A DNA stretch of 34,567 nucleotides from Staphylococcus caprae (GTDB lineage: Bacteria > Bacillota > Bacilli > Staphylococcales > Staphylococcaceae): contig NZ_PPRT01000024.1 in assembly GCF_002902725.1 (NCBI RefSeq), positions 1-34,567 of the forward strand, read 5' to 3'. Of the stretch, positions 26,493 through 34,567 are shown piece after piece (positions within the stretch are counted from its first letter, which is position 1; each line of letters opens with the position of its first letter). The notes under the pieces are model-generated. The model ran no database searches, had not been told where the DNA came from, and saw nothing but the letters and a program-made list of their open reading frames with translations. Both the position numbers and the translations under genes were made by a program.

Positions 26493-26506
26493 TGAAATGG
26501 CTTTCA
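26493..26506. promoter_or_regulatory. cre-like site (CcpA) at the citZ start point
   Basis: TGAAATGGCTTTCA is a near-perfect dyad matching TGNAANCGNTNNCA except for C to G in the centre. It covers about +1 to +14 of the predicted citZ transcript, a repressing position. Confidence 0.55.
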
Positions 26507-26512
26507 ACTAGT

Positions 26513-26541
26513 ATTATAGCTAAATTCAAACAATTTGTGAA
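26513..26541 (-). promoter_or_regulatory. citZ promoter
   Basis: On the minus strand TTCACA (26536-26541) and a perfect TATAAT (26513-26518) are 17 bases apart. Transcription would begin near 26506. Confidence 0.7.
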
Positions 26542-26777
26542 ACATTATAAATCACTTTAAACATGTAAAAATGGTATATTGGCTTGACCTTTTTGTGTGT
26601 TATTATCTCTAAAAGAGCGTGAAATTCAACTTCAAACCATACTATTATTATTAAATTTCAAAAATGTAGTTATATTTTCGTTTAGTTATCAAGAATGATT
26701 ACAAAAAAGAAATATACATTTTAGTGAATTTTCACACTTTTTTGCGAAAAGAATTGTATAAATAGCCTTATAAGTGC

Positions 26778-26791
26778 ATAATATATATTAT
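26778..26791. repeat. AT-only palindrome upstream of cycA, within the citZ-cycA gap
   Basis: ATAATATATATTAT is a perfect 14-bp palindrome 22 bases before the cycA ATG. The 349-base divergent gap (26465-26813) also holds the citZ promoter and cre-like site. For cycA I see several AT-rich -10-like hexamers but no confident -35/-10 pair. The middle (about 26580-26700) shows nothing I can name. Confidence 0.4.
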
Positions 26792-26813
26792 CTTATAGTA
26801 AGGGAGATGTCTT

Positions 26814-28169
26814 ATGGCTGAAAATTTACAAAGAGAATTGAGCAATCGTCATGTTCAATTAATCGCCATCGGAGGCGCTATAGGAACGGGGTTATTCCTT
26901 GGTGCTGGTCAAACAATTGCAATGACGGGTCCCTCAATATTACTCACCTATATCATTATAGGTTTTATGTTATTCATGTTTATGCGTGGATTGGGAGAAA
27001 TCATCATTCAAAACACTAATTTCAAATCATTTGCGGATGTTACGAACAAATACATAGGTCCATTTGCTGGCTTTGTTACTGGTTGGACTTATTGGTTATG
27101 TTGGATTATTACAGGTATGGCTGAGGTTACAGCTGTTGCTAAATACGTAAGTTTCTGGTTCCCAGAGATTCCTAACTGGATTAGCGCGTTATTCTGTGTA
27201 CTTATTTTAATGTCATTCAACTTGTTAAGTGCCAAATTATTCGGCGAATTAGAGTTTTGGTTTGCTATCATCAAAATAGCTACAATTATTGCATTAATAG
27301 TTGTTGGTATTGTCATGATTTTATTTGCCTTTAAAACTCAATTTGGACACACAAGTCTAACTAACTTATATCAACACGGAATATTCCCTAAAGGAGCATC
27401 TGGATTCTTTATGTCTTTCCAAATGGCACTTTTCTCATTTGTCGGAATAGAAATGATAGGTGTTACTGCTGGTGAGACTAAGGATCCTGAACAAACAATT
27501 CCTAAGGCAATTAATAGCGTACCTATTAGAATATTAATCTTTTACGTTGGTGCTTTAGCAGTCATCATGTCTATTATTCCTTGGTACAAAGTTGACCCTG
27601 ATAATAGTCCTTTTGTTAAACTATTTACTTTAATAGGTATACCTTTCGCTGCTGGTTTAATCAATTTCGTAGTATTAACTGCCGCAGCATCATCTTGTAA
27701 TAGTGGTATCTTTTCAAATAGTAGAATGTTGTATGGATTATCTAATCAAAGACAAGCGCCACCAGCGTTCTCCAATACAAACAAAAATGGTGTACCACAC
27801 ACAGCTATTATTGCGTCATCTGCATTATTATTAATTGCAGCGTTATTAAATTATATCTTCCCTGACGCAACAAAAGTGTTTACGTATGTTACGACAATCT
27901 CTACTGTATTATTCTTGGTTGTATGGGCTTTAATCATCGTTGCCTATATTAATTACAGTAGAAAGAATCCTGAATTACACAAGAAAGCTACTTATAAATT
28001 ACCAGGCGGGCAATTTATGGGTTATGCAATTTTAATTTTCTTTATCTTCGTATTCGCATTATTATTTGTTAATGTTGATACAAGAAGAGCCATTTATATA
28101 ACTCCTGTATGGTTCGTTATTTTAGGATTAATGTATTTGAGATATAGAAAAGAAAGCAAACACGCATAA
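26814..28169 (+). CDS. cycA: Amino acid permease CycA (D-/L-alanine, D-serine, glycine transporter)
   Basis: This is the only plus-strand gene. The 451-residue APC-family transporter has a short N-terminal tail, the TM1 motif GGAIGTGLFLG, about 12 membrane helices and the GVTAGETKDPEQTIPKAI motif after helix 6. It resembles CycA/AapA, and in S. aureus the gene at this place between citZ and pyk is annotated cycA and has been linked to alanine uptake and D-cycloserine susceptibility. The ATG is preceded by AGGGAGATG. Substrate assignment is by homology and position. Confidence 0.88.
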   Translation: MAENLQRELSNRHVQLIAIGGAIGTGLFLGAGQTIAMTGPSILLTYIIIGFMLFMFMRGLGEIIIQNTNFKSFADVTNKYIGPFAGFVTGWTYWLCWIITGMAEVTAVAKYVSFWFPEIPNWISALFCVLILMSFNLLSAKLFGELEFWFAIIKIATIIALIVVGIVMILFAFKTQFGHTSLTNLYQHGIFPKGASGFFMSFQMALFSFVGIEMIGVTAGETKDPEQTIPKAINSVPIRILIFYVGALAVIMSIIPWYKVDPDNSPFVKLFTLIGIPFAAGLINFVVLTAAASSCNSGIFSNSRMLYGLSNQRQAPPAFSNTNKNGVPHTAIIASSALLLIAALLNYIFPDATKVFTYVTTISTVLFLVVWALIIVAYINYSRKNPELHKKATYKLPGGQFMGYAILIFFIFVFALLFVNVDTRRAIYITPVWFVILGLMYLRYRKESKHA

Positions 28170-28177
28170 ATAATCAT

Positions 28178-28215
28178 AAAGGAGGATGAGATCACTTATA
28201 ATCTCATCCTCCTTT
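28178..28215 (+). terminator. cycA terminator, possibly bidirectional
   Basis: AAAGGAGGATGAGAT and ATCTCATCCTCCTTT form a perfect 15-bp stem with an 8-base loop, 9 bases after the cycA stop. The T tract is short on both strands, so it may act in both directions between the convergent cycA and pyk genes. Confidence 0.8.
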
Positions 28216-28286
28216 AATGTATTTGCAGTAAATGTCTGAATTGAGAGCCTGCTTATATCAAGCGTATATCTATCTCTACATACTCA

Positions 28287-28325
28287 ATAAAAAACACTCT
28301 CCAACATCATGTCGGAGAGTGTTTT
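28287..28325 (-). terminator. pfkA-pyk terminator
   Basis: On the minus strand AAAACACTCTCCGAC and GTTGGAGAGTGTTTT form a 15-bp stem (one G-U) with a 5-base loop, followed by further T residues. It lies 14 bases after the pyk stop codon. Confidence 0.93.
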
Positions 28326-28339
28326 CTCTAAATTGATTA

Positions 28340-30097
28340 TTAAAGTACGTTTGCATAGCCTTCAAAGATTTTACCTTGAGCTGCGTCAACTGTAACTAAC
28401 ATATCATTTTTAATTTCTTTTGTTGCTTTTTCAACACCTACTACTGTTGGAATACCTTTTTCTAAACCAACGATTGCACTTGGTGATGTAATTCCATTTT
28501 CTTCAGTTACTAAACCGATTGCATTTTCAACATATGGAACTAACGTTTCGTCTACTGAATTAGTGATGATAACTTTATCAGATAAATCTTTACCTTCTAA
28601 GTCACTTGCACTGTCAGCAATAATGGCATGTCCTACTACAGAGCCACGACCTACACCTTGTCCACGAGCGATTTCATCGCCAACTAAGTGAATTTTCATC
28701 ATATTAGTTGTGCCTTTTTCACCAGTTGGAACACCAGCAGTAATGATGATTAAATCACCGTTAGAAACTCTTCCAGTTTCAACTGCTGTCGCTACCGCAT
28801 TGTTAAGTAATGCGTCAGTGTTTTTACGTCCCTCTTTAACAACTGGGTTAACACCCCAAACAATTGCACATTGGCGTGCTGTTTCTTCACTAGGTGTTAC
28901 AGCGATAATATCTGAATGAGGACGATATTTAGAAATAGTACGTGCTGTTGAACCACTTTCAGTAGCCGCAACGATAGCTTTAACATTTAAGTTAAGTGCT
29001 GTATGTGCAACAGAAACACCAATAGCGTTAACTAATGAAGTTTCAACTAATTTCGTACGGTCAGATAATAATTTTTTATAATCTTGAGCCGCTTCTGCTG
29101 AAACTGCGATATTTCTCATTGTTTTAACTGCTTCTTCTGGATATAATCCTGCAGCTGTTTCACCTGATAACATCACAGCATCAGTACCATCGTAAATTGC
29201 GTTAGCTACGTCACTTGCTTCCGCACGAGTAGCACGAGGGTTACGTTGCATTGAATCTAACATTTGAGTTGCAGTGATAACTGGTTTACCTAATTTATTA
29301 CATTTTCTAATTAAGTCTTTTTGAACCATTGGTACTTTTTCAGGTGGAATTTCAACACCCATGTCCCCACGAGCAACCATTAATCCATCAGAAACTTCAA
29401 GGATTTCATCAATGTTATCAATACCTTCTTGGTTCTCAATTTTAGGGAAAATTGTGATATGTGCTTTTTCTTCTTCAAGAATTTGGCGAATATCTAAAAC
29501 ATCACTAGGACGTCTTACGAAACTTGCAGCGATAAAGTCAACATTTTCTTTGATACCGAAACGAATGTCATCAGCATCTTTATCAGTAATACCAGGTAAG
29601 TTAACTTTTACACCAGGTAAATTAACACCTTTTTTATTTTTTAATTCTCCAGTATTTAAGATGTCACATTTAACTTCGCCTTTATCTTTATCAATTTCTT
29701 TAACTTGTAACTCTACTAAACCATCATCTAATAAGATGTAAGAGCCAACATGAACATCGTTGATTAAGTCTTCATATGTTACAGAGAATTTCTCAGGCGT
29801 ACCTTCTACTTCATTCATACTCACGATGACTTCTTTACCTTTTTCTAATTCGATAACACCATCTTTCATGTTATGTGTACGAATTTCAGGTCCTTTTGTA
29901 TCTAATAAAAGTGCAACTGTTTTATCTAAACGTTTTGCAACTTTACGAATTGTATCAATTCTACCTTTATGTTCTTCATGACTACCATGAGAAAAGTTTA
30001 AACGCGCCACGTTCATTCCTGCATTTATTAATTTCTCGATCATTTCTTCAGATTCTGAAGCTGGTCCAATTGTACAAACAATTTTAGTCTTTCTCAT
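28340..30097 (-). CDS. pyk: Pyruvate kinase
   Basis: Pyruvate kinase converts phosphoenolpyruvate and ADP to pyruvate and ATP. The catalytic core has [16 protein letters not shown] at the start, the ARLNFSHGS substrate loop, the K/E motif [17 protein letters not shown] and TATQMLDSM. At 585 residues it is about 110 longer than the E. coli form. The extra C-terminus, with [12 protein letters not shown] and a GIPTVVGV motif, is the PEP-synthase-like mobile domain found in Bacillus and Staphylococcus pyruvate kinases. GGGAGGA precedes the ATG, 20 bases after pfkA, so the two form an operon. Confidence 0.98.
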   Translation of the reverse strand: MRKTKIVCTIGPASESEEMIEKLINAGMNVARLNFSHGSHEEHKGRIDTIRKVAKRLDKTVALLLDTKGPEIRTHNMKDGVIELEKGKEVIVSMNEVEGTPEKFSVTYEDLINDVHVGSYILLDDGLVELQVKEIDKDKGEVKCDILNTGELKNKKGVNLPGVKVNLPGITDKDADDIRFGIKENVDFIAASFVRRPSDVLDIRQILEEEKAHITIFPKIENQEGIDNIDEILEVSDGLMVARGDMGVEIPPEKVPMVQKDLIRKCNKLGKPVITATQMLDSMQRNPRATRAEASDVANAIYDGTDAVMLSGETAAGLYPEEAVKTMRNIAVSAEAAQDYKKLLSDRTKLVETSLVNAIGVSVAHTALNLNVKAIVAATESGSTARTISKYRPHSDIIAVTPSEETARQCAIVWGVNPVVKEGRKNTDALLNNAVATAVETGRVSNGDLIIITAGVPTGEKGTTNMMKIHLVGDEIARGQGVGRGSVVGHAIIADSASDLEGKDLSDKVIITNSVDETLVPYVENAIGLVTEENGITSPSAIVGLEKGIPTVVGVEKATKEIKNDMLVTVDAAQGKIFEGYANVL

Positions 30098-30117
30098 TAT
30101 ATAATCCTCCCAAAAAT

Positions 30118-31122
<1,005 letters not shown>

Positions 31123-31178
31123 CTATAAATTACCACAATTTTTTTTACTGTTCCATCAAAAGAAAGGCTTTCAATTGA

Positions 31179-31192
31179 TGTAAACGTTTTAA
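31179..31192. promoter_or_regulatory. cre-like site (CcpA) upstream of pfkA
   Basis: TGTAAACGTTTTAA matches TGNAANCGNTNNCA with one mismatch (C to A). It lies about 93 bases before pfkA in the 130-base gap that must hold the pfkA-pyk promoter. A second, poorer half-site (GAAAGGCTTTC) is 15 bases nearer the gene. An upstream cre could activate, as expected for glycolysis, but the start point is unknown. Confidence 0.5.
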
Positions 31193-31217
31193 ATAATGAA
31201 TTTTTTCTAAAATAAAT

Positions 31218-31253
31218 AAAAAAGAGCTAATAGCCGTAATCATGACTATTAGC
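31218..31253 (-). terminator. accDA terminator
   Basis: On the minus strand GCTAATAGTC and GGCTATTAGC form a 10-bp stem (one G-U) with an 8-base loop, followed by CTCTTTTTTA. It lies 11 bases after the accA stop codon. Confidence 0.9.
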
Positions 31254-31264
31254 AAGTAACTAAA

Positions 31265-32209
31265 TTATTCTACAACTGAGCCAATGTGTCTAAATTTATC
31301 AAATCTATCATTGACTAATTCTTCATTAGACATTTGCTCTAATTCATTTAAATGTTTAACAAATGTGTCTTTAATCGTAGCAGCTTGTGATTCAACATCT
31401 TTATGTGCGCCACCTAGTGGTTCGTTAATTACTTCGTCTACAATATTTAATCCTTTAAGATCATTTGCTGTAATTTTCATCGTTTCAGCAGCAATTTTTG
31501 CTAAATTACTATCTTTCCATAAAAGTGCAGCAGCACCCTCAGGAGAAATAACTGAATACGTACTATTTTCAAGCATAAGTACACGATTAGAAATACCAAT
31601 TCCTAATGCGCCACCACTACCACCTTCACCGATAACAATAGCGATGACAGGTACTTTTAATGATGCCATTTCAATTAAATTTGTAGCGATTGATTCACTT
31701 TGACCCCGTTCTTCTGCTGCTTTACCAGGATAAGCGCCTTTTGTATCAATAAATGTAAAAATTGGACGATTAAACTTTTCAGCCTGCTTCATCAAACGTA
31801 GCGCTTTACGATAACCTTCAGGATGTGCCATACCAAAATTTCGATAAATATTATCTTTGGTATCTTTACCGCGTTGTTGACCAACAACAGTTACAGTACG
31901 TCCATTAAGATAACCAATCCCGCCTATCATTGCAGGATCATCTCTAAAGTTTCTATCCCCATGAAGTTCTATAAATGAATCGAAAATATATGGAATATAA
32001 TCTAAAGATGTAGGTCGTTCTTGTAAACGTGCGATTTGCACACGATCCCACGGCTTTAAATTGGTATAAACTTTTTTGGTTTCTCTTTCTAGAGACGCTT
32101 CCAACATATCAATCTCTTCTTGTAAATCCACTTCATTCTTTTCTTGGGATTCTTTCAATGATTCAATTTTATTTTTAATTTCAAAAAGTGGCTTTTCAAA
32201 ATCTAGCAT
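31265..32209 (-). CDS. accA: Acetyl-CoA carboxylase carboxyltransferase subunit alpha
   Basis: AccA and AccD form the carboxyltransferase that moves CO2 from biotin to acetyl-CoA, giving malonyl-CoA for fatty acid synthesis. The 314-residue protein has an N-terminal helical region, the conserved [14 protein letters not shown] stretch ([13 protein letters not shown]) and the oxyanion-hole region [13 protein letters not shown]. Its ATG overlaps the accD stop codon by one base (TAATG), with GAGGTGAG upstream, implying coupled 1:1 synthesis of the subunits. Confidence 0.98.
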   Translation of the reverse strand: MLDFEKPLFEIKNKIESLKESQEKNEVDLQEEIDMLEASLERETKKVYTNLKPWDRVQIARLQERPTSLDYIPYIFDSFIELHGDRNFRDDPAMIGGIGYLNGRTVTVVGQQRGKDTKDNIYRNFGMAHPEGYRKALRLMKQAEKFNRPIFTFIDTKGAYPGKAAEERGQSESIATNLIEMASLKVPVIAIVIGEGGSGGALGIGISNRVLMLENSTYSVISPEGAAALLWKDSNLAKIAAETMKITANDLKGLNIVDEVINEPLGGAHKDVESQAATIKDTFVKHLNELEQMSNEELVNDRFDKFRHIGSVVE

Positions 32210-33066
32210 TATCGACTCACCTCTTGATGGATTTTTAGAATATTAGATAACGTCTCTTTCATATCCTTACGATGAACTACTTTATCTAATTGACCATGTT
32301 CTAAAAGGAACTCGGCTGTTTGGAAATCATCTGGTAATTTCTCATTAATTGTTTGTTCAATGACACGTCTACCAGCAAATCCAATGAGCGCTTTAGGTTC
32401 ACTTAAGTTAATGTCACCCACTGAGGCAAAGCTTGCAGACACACCACCGGTTGTTGGATTCGTTATGTACGAAATATATAATAATCCAGCATCAGCATGG
32501 CGCTTAAGTGATACACTTGTTTTACCCATTTGCATGAGTGAAATAATACCTTCTTGCATTCTAGCGCCACCACTAGCTGAGAATAGAATGAAAGGTAAAT
32601 GATGTTCAGTACAATAATCAATGATTCTACAAATTTTTTCACCAACAACTGAACCCATACTTCCCATTCTAAAACGTGCATCCATCACTGCAACACCGTA
32701 TTTAATACCATCTAATTCAGAAGTCCCAGTGACAACTGCCTCATTTAATCCAGTCTTTTGCTGATCTTTTTCAATCTTTTCAATGTAGCCAGGAAAATCT
32801 AATGGATTCGCAGAGGTCATGCCCTTATCGAATTCTGTAAATGTTCCTTCATCTGAAATCGCTTCTATTCTTTTATGTGCAGTAAGTGCAATATGATGAT
32901 CACAATTGAAGCACACATTTAAATTTTCAGCTAATTCTTTAGTGTACATGATCTTTTTGCACTTCGGGCATTTAGTCATAATCCCTGCTGGCACATCATT
33001 TTGTTTAGAATCTTGAACTGTTAAATATTTCTTTTTCTTGCTTCGATTAAAAAAATCTTTAAACAT
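32209..33066 (-). CDS. accD: Acetyl-CoA carboxylase carboxyltransferase subunit beta
   Basis: This is the partner of AccA in the carboxyltransferase. The 285-residue protein has an N-terminal zinc ribbon (Cys33, Cys36, Cys52, Cys55), which binds nucleic acid in E. coli and can affect translation of its own mRNA, followed by a crotonase-fold domain with [12 protein letters not shown] and [18 protein letters not shown] precedes the ATG. A 13-codon upstream ORF with its own ribosome-binding site overlaps the start codon. accD and accA form an operon downstream of the malic enzyme gene. Confidence 0.98.
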   Translation of the reverse strand: MFKDFFNRSKKKKYLTVQDSKQNDVPAGIMTKCPKCKKIMYTKELAENLNVCFNCDHHIALTAHKRIEAISDEGTFTEFDKGMTSANPLDFPGYIEKIEKDQQKTGLNEAVVTGTSELDGIKYGVAVMDARFRMGSMGSVVGEKICRIIDYCTEHHLPFILFSASGGARMQEGIISLMQMGKTSVSLKRHADAGLLYISYITNPTTGGVSASFASVGDINLSEPKALIGFAGRRVIEQTINEKLPDDFQTAEFLLEHGQLDKVVHRKDMKETLSNILKIHQEVSR

Positions 33067-33100
33067 TGGTAAACCTCCAAATAACCTCTGTTACTACCAT
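33059..33100 (-). CDS. Possible 13-codon upstream ORF overlapping the accD start
   Basis: ATG at 33098-33100 is preceded by AGGAG at optimal spacing and reads [13 protein letters not shown] before TAA at 33059-33061. It ends a few bases inside accD, in another frame, so the accD ribosome-binding site and ATG lie inside it. Ribosomes finishing it could feed or block accD translation. No similarity to a known leader peptide is seen; it may be chance. Confidence 0.35.
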   Translation of the reverse strand: MVVTEVIWRFTNV

Positions 33101-33173
33101 TTATATATTCTCCTGAAAAATTTATCAAGATGTTATTTCTTGAAAATGTCTCTTAAAGAATTTCTATATAGAA

Positions 33174-34403
33174 TTATTTTAAATCAGTTGCTTTCATTGT
33201 TTTGTCATAAACTTCTTGTGGATCAATTTCAATTCTTGCTACACCTGATTCCATAGCTGCTTTAGCTACGCTACGTGCCACTGATGGAGCAACTCTCTTA
33301 TCAAATGGTCCAGGTATACAATAATCAGGGTTGAGTTCATCTTCTTCGATTAAATCAGCAATAGCTTCAACAGCGGCTTTCTTCATATCTTCATTAATAT
33401 GTGTAGCTTCAACATCTAACGCACCTCTAAAAATACCAGGGAAAGCTAACACATTATTGATTTGGTTAGGATAATCAGAACGACCAGTTCCAATTACTTT
33501 AGCCCCTGCTGCTTTAGCATCATCAGGTTTAATTTCAGGATTTGGATTGGCCATAGCAAAAATAATCGGATCATCTGCCATACTCTCAACCATTTCTTTA
33601 TCTAATAAATCTGCAACAGAAACACCGATAAATACGTCTGCATCTTTAATAACTTCTTTCAATGAACCATCAATTTTATCTTTGTTAGTCCATTTAGCAA
33701 CATATTCTTTAGTATCATTCATGCCATGAGGGCGTCCTTCGTAAATAGCGCCTTTAGAATCACACATAATCATGTCTCTAACACCGTATGAATGTAACAA
33801 TTTCACAATTGCTATACCTGCAGCACCTGCACCATTTAAAACAACTTTAATATCTGATAAATCTTTATCGACAATTCTTAAAGCATTAATCAAGCCGGCC
33901 ATTGTAACAATAGCAGTGCCGTGTTGATCATCATGAAATACTGGAATATTTGTTTCTTTTTTTAATTTTTCTTCGATTTCAAAACATCTTGGCGCTGAAA
34001 TATCTTCAAGATTAATACCGCCATAATTGGGTTGTAATAATTTCACTGTATTAATAATTTCATCAGTATCTGTTGTATCTAAAGCGATTGGTACGCCATT
34101 TATTCCGGCAAAACTTTTAAATAAAACCGCTTTCCCTTCCATAACAGGTATACTTGCTTCAGCTCCAATATTGCCCAGTCCTAAAACTGCAGTACCGTCA
34201 GTTACAACTGCAACAGTATTTGCCTTGATTGTATATTCATATACTTTTCTTGGATTTTCATGAATTTCTTTACATGGTTCAGCAACGCCAGGAGAATATG
34301 CTAAACTCAATTCTTCCTTATTAGTTACTTTTATATTTGGTGTGATTTCTAATTTACCTTGATGTTCTCTGTGCATTTCCAATGCATCATCTCTTAAAGA
34401 CAT
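33174..34403 (-). CDS. Malic enzyme (malate dehydrogenase, oxaloacetate-decarboxylating)
   Basis: This enzyme decarboxylates malate to pyruvate with reduction of NAD(P), supplying pyruvate and possibly NADPH next to fatty acid synthesis genes. The 409-residue protein lacks the large C-terminal phosphotransacetylase-like domain of long MaeB proteins. It has catalytic Tyr36 (YSPGVAEPC), Lys91, the metal ligands Glu133/Asp134 (NLEDISAP) and Asp159 (FHDDQHGT), and the dinucleotide motif NGAGAAG. It corresponds to Bacillus ytsJ, which sits beside accDA there too. Cofactor preference cannot be read with confidence. AGGGGTTG precedes the ATG. Confidence 0.93.
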   Translation of the reverse strand: MSLRDDALEMHREHQGKLEITPNIKVTNKEELSLAYSPGVAEPCKEIHENPRKVYEYTIKANTVAVVTDGTAVLGLGNIGAEASIPVMEGKAVLFKSFAGINGVPIALDTTDTDEIINTVKLLQPNYGGINLEDISAPRCFEIEEKLKKETNIPVFHDDQHGTAIVTMAGLINALRIVDKDLSDIKVVLNGAGAAGIAIVKLLHSYGVRDMIMCDSKGAIYEGRPHGMNDTKEYVAKWTNKDKIDGSLKEVIKDADVFIGVSVADLLDKEMVESMADDPIIFAMANPNPEIKPDDAKAAGAKVIGTGRSDYPNQINNVLAFPGIFRGALDVEATHINEDMKKAAVEAIADLIEEDELNPDYCIPGPFDKRVAPSVARSVAKAAMESGVARIEIDPQEVYDKTMKATDLK

Positions 34404-34493
34404 GGAATCAACCCCTATTTTAAATAATTTAAGTTAAAATAACCGTTCCTATTAATTAAAAATCGTGTATGTTGAATCTAATTTACTAGTATA

Positions 34494-34522
34494 AGTATAC
34501 CCAATACATGATAAATTAAGAA
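34494..34522 (-). promoter_or_regulatory. Candidate malic enzyme promoter
   Basis: On the minus strand TTCTTA (34517-34522) and TATACT (34494-34499) are 17 bases apart. A second TATACT follows directly (34488-34493). The start would lie near 34487, about 84 bases before the gene. The rest of the right end up to 34567 shows nothing recognisable. Confidence 0.45.
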
Positions 34523-34567
34523 TAAACAAAGGTCATACATCATATTGATGCTATAAACTTGATTGTC

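Noticed and set aside
26720..26745. Rex-like or CodY-like site upstream of cycA (GTGAATTTTCAC and AATTTTCACACTTTT)
   Set aside because: The half-site spacing is two bases short of the Rex consensus, and the CodY comparison has four mismatches.
31284..31703. A 139-codon plus-strand open frame inside accA
   Set aside because: Antisense shadow of accA with no ribosome-binding site or recognisable domain.

Overview
The window is low-GC Firmicute chromosome. Gene order, protein sequences and TTG/GTG start usage fit the conserved core of Staphylococcus. The proteins are close to, but recognisably different from, the S. aureus sequences I remember, so a coagulase-negative species (S. epidermidis group or similar) is my guess; the species cannot be settled from this window. 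There are 26 intact protein genes, one gene cut by the left edge (hemX), and no tRNA, rRNA, insertion sequence, prophage or CRISPR array. All genes read on the minus strand except the alanine/serine/glycine permease cycA.

Read in the direction of transcription (right to left), the right third is central carbon metabolism: malic enzyme, accD-accA (malonyl-CoA synthesis), pfkA-pyk (lower glycolysis), then the divergent cycA, then citZ and icd (entry to the TCA cycle). Candidate CcpA cre sites lie at pfkA, citZ and gapB. Next come phoP-phoR (phosphate sensing), polA-mutM-coaE (DNA repair synthesis, 8-oxoG repair, last step of CoA synthesis) and the gluconeogenic gapB. After gapB come nrdR-dnaB-dnaI (dNTP regulation and helicase loading), thrS, lysP, infC-rpmI-rplT, a Nudix/TPR pair of unknown role, tig, clpX, engB, hemA and hemX.

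The most striking content is between the genes. thrS, lysP and infC are consecutive, and each is preceded by its own cis-acting RNA attenuator: a T-box with Thr specifier ACC, a lysine riboswitch, and an L20-type leader. Each promoter sits on or within a few bases of the upstream gene's stop codon, and I see no constitutive terminator at any of the three junctions, so the regulated terminators are the only intrinsic barriers to read-through. Other regulatory signals include a perfect 11-bp inverted repeat matching the CcpN operator around the gapB -10 box, a cre site on the gapB -35, a Pho-box pair upstream of phoP, and a perfect 16-bp palindrome in a possible clpX promoter. There is also a cluster of three strong hairpins between phoR and polA that I cannot assign, a probable AUA start codon for IF3, and a 13-codon upstream ORF overlapping the accD start.

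I found no novel multi-gene defence or mobile system. The best candidates for undescribed biology are the phoR-polA hairpin cluster and the Nudix/TPR pair.
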